Origin: Rickettsiales bacterium
Lineage (GTDB): Bacteria; Pseudomonadota; Alphaproteobacteria; Rickettsiales; UBA1997
Direction: 5' to 3'
DNA length: 7,949 nucleotides
Assembly (NCBI GenBank): GCA_031255235.1
Contig: JAIRSX010000035.1
Span: 1 to 7,949 of the forward strand
This document shows, in pieces, positions 7,573 to 7,949 of this stretch (positions within the stretch are counted from its first letter, which is position 1; each line of letters opens with the position of its first letter). Below the pieces are notes generated by a model. That model made no database searches. It had not been told where the DNA came from and worked only from the letters and a program-made list of their open reading frames with translations. The position numbers were made by a program, and so were the translations under genes.

Positions 7573-7678
7573 TAAACCCTTTTATTTCTACTATCTTTTT
7601 TAGAGATATAGATTTTTAGTAATAAAATTTGACCCACTAAATATTAGTTATTTTTCTATAGAAAGACAAAAAACAAAT
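7573..7678. other. A/T-rich spacer with no gene
   Basis: I see no coding frame here. It contains a 12-base perfect palindrome TTTCTATAGAAA (7653-7664), two copies of TTTTTAG (7596-7602 and 7613-7619) and no clear promoter. If the RNA that follows is a HEARO/omega RNA, the last 16 or so bases of this stretch (to 7678) would be its guide. Confidence 0.4.
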
Positions 7679-7819
7679 GGGGGTGCAATGCTCCTTAATG
7701 GACGTGGAGTTAATCAGGTTGCTGATTACTGTGAAGCGTTAAGCACTCTGCTTTAGCTGAGTGTATATTAACGATTCAATTTAATGGCGAATATACACAA
7801 CTGTGGATTAGGGATTGCC
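7679..7819 (+). ncRNA. Structured RNA, candidate stand-alone HEARO/omega RNA (IscB guide RNA class)
   Basis: About 140 bases fold into an enclosed multi-branch shape. GCAAT (7685-7689) can pair with ATTGC (7814-7818) to close it, with G7683-C7819 across a bulge. Inside are CTCC/GGAG (7691-7694 with 7706-7709), a perfect 7-base stem TAATCAG/CTGATTA with a GTTG loop (7711-7717 with 7722-7728), the single-stranded run CTGTGAAG, and a two-tier hairpin CGTTAA/TTAACG (7737-7742 with 7768-7773) plus CACTC/GAGTG (7744-7748 with 7759-7763). GTGTATATT (7761-7769) can instead pair with AATATACAC (7790-7798). The start GGGGGTGCAATGCTCC, the GGACGT after it, the CTGTGAAG run and CTGAGTG match what I remember of HEARO RNAs, which guide IscB nucleases and also occur without iscB. 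No iscB start is seen in the remaining 130 bases. The class is an inference; the folding is seen. Confidence 0.5.
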
Positions 7820-7844
7820 TTATAATTCTTGCTTTTTATTTTTT

Positions 7845-7949
7845 TCATGCCACATCCTCGTCCATTTCATTATTTTCTATTATTCTTAAATGTTTTATAG
7901 GAACTAGGTTATTTGTATAGGTGTTATATCCACAGTATTTATTTATATT
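7845..7949 (-). CDS. C-terminal end of an unrecognised protein, cut by the window edge
   Basis: The frame is open from the right edge for 34 codons and ends in TGA at 7847-7845. The visible part is hydrophilic: NINKYCGYNTYTNN, then LVPIKHLRIIENNE and an acidic tail MDEDVA. I recognise no family. The stop overlaps an ATG (7848-7846) in an ATGA arrangement, with GAGG seven bases before that ATG, but the frame it opens stops after 26 codons at 7768, inside the structured RNA. The gene may therefore end naturally, or the element to its left may have inserted here. Thirty-four open codons in A/T-rich DNA is modest evidence for a gene. Confidence 0.35.
   Translation of the reverse strand, partial: NINKYCGYNTYTNNLVPIKHLRIIENNEMDEDVA

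Noticed and set aside
7584..7619. Cas12a-type CRISPR repeat (ATTTCTACTATC)
   Set aside because: The GTAGAT arm is missing, there is no second repeat and no spacer-like spacing.
7737..7773. Integron attC site (GTTAAGC with TTAACG arms)
   Set aside because: The full pair of core sites with the expected spacing is absent, as are an integrase and cassettes.
7679..7819. Two-piece alphaproteobacterial tmRNA or a standard tmRNA
   Set aside because: The GGGGG start and GGACG are suggestive, but there is no TTCGACG, no TpsiC arm, no CCA-bearing piece upstream, and no tag frame ending in a normal ALAA-type sequence.
7679..7820. TPP riboswitch
   Set aside because: GGGGGTGC and GCTGAG occur, but the conserved ACCTGATC and TAATGCCAGCGTAGGGA parts are missing and no thiamine gene follows.
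7801..7935. Inverted repeat CTGTGGAT (7801-7808) and ATCCACAG (7928-7935)
   Set aside because: Eight bases at a distance of about 120 may be chance, and no element ends are otherwise marked by it.

Overview
The window is AT-rich (by eye around 30% G+C), compact bacterial chromosome: five full-length genes lie nearly end to end, followed by a mostly non-coding right end. The DnaE reads as alphaproteobacterial (QREIF before the fingers insert, AASM after the palm, a decayed PHP metal site). Together with the low G+C this suggests a reduced, probably host-associated alphaproteobacterium such as Rickettsiales, Holosporales or an uncultured gut lineage. This placement is an inference from residue patterns, not from a search.

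Layout. On the minus strand at 109-1044 is mraY, the lipid I synthase of peptidoglycan synthesis. Divergent from it, with only 55 bases between, is a two-gene operon: a 133-residue protein (1100-1501) with an export-signal-like start and a domain resembling the N-terminal part of HNH/McrA-type restriction proteins, overlapping by ATGA with rmuC (1498-2784), a membrane-anchored PD-(D/E)XK family recombination protein. rmuC converges on dnaE (2811-6716, minus), the replicative DNA polymerase III alpha subunit, with a small shared hairpin between the two stop codons. dnaE is 1301 residues, longer than usual because of inserts. Divergent from dnaE is sfsA (6812-7519), a protein with an OB-like and a nuclease-like domain.

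The right end (7520-7949) has no complete gene that I accept. It holds a strong stem-loop just after sfsA (7530-7572), an A/T-rich spacer, a densely structured probable RNA (7679-7819), and the tail of a minus-strand reading frame that enters from beyond the window (7845-7949). The structured RNA has the look of a HEARO/omega RNA, the guide RNA class of IscB nucleases, but no IscB start is visible after it. The hairpin after sfsA has the look of an IS200/IS605-type right end. The two share an identical eight-base loop motif (TGCTTTAG) on different, internally paired stems. This is the most interesting part of the window and rests on pattern recognition, so it should be tested with covariance models.

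Functionally, mraY serves wall synthesis and dnaE replication. rmuC, its 133-residue partner and sfsA all carry nuclease or restriction-associated folds, so the dnaE neighbourhood is unusually rich in predicted DNA-processing proteins. Whether they work together cannot be told from sequence.
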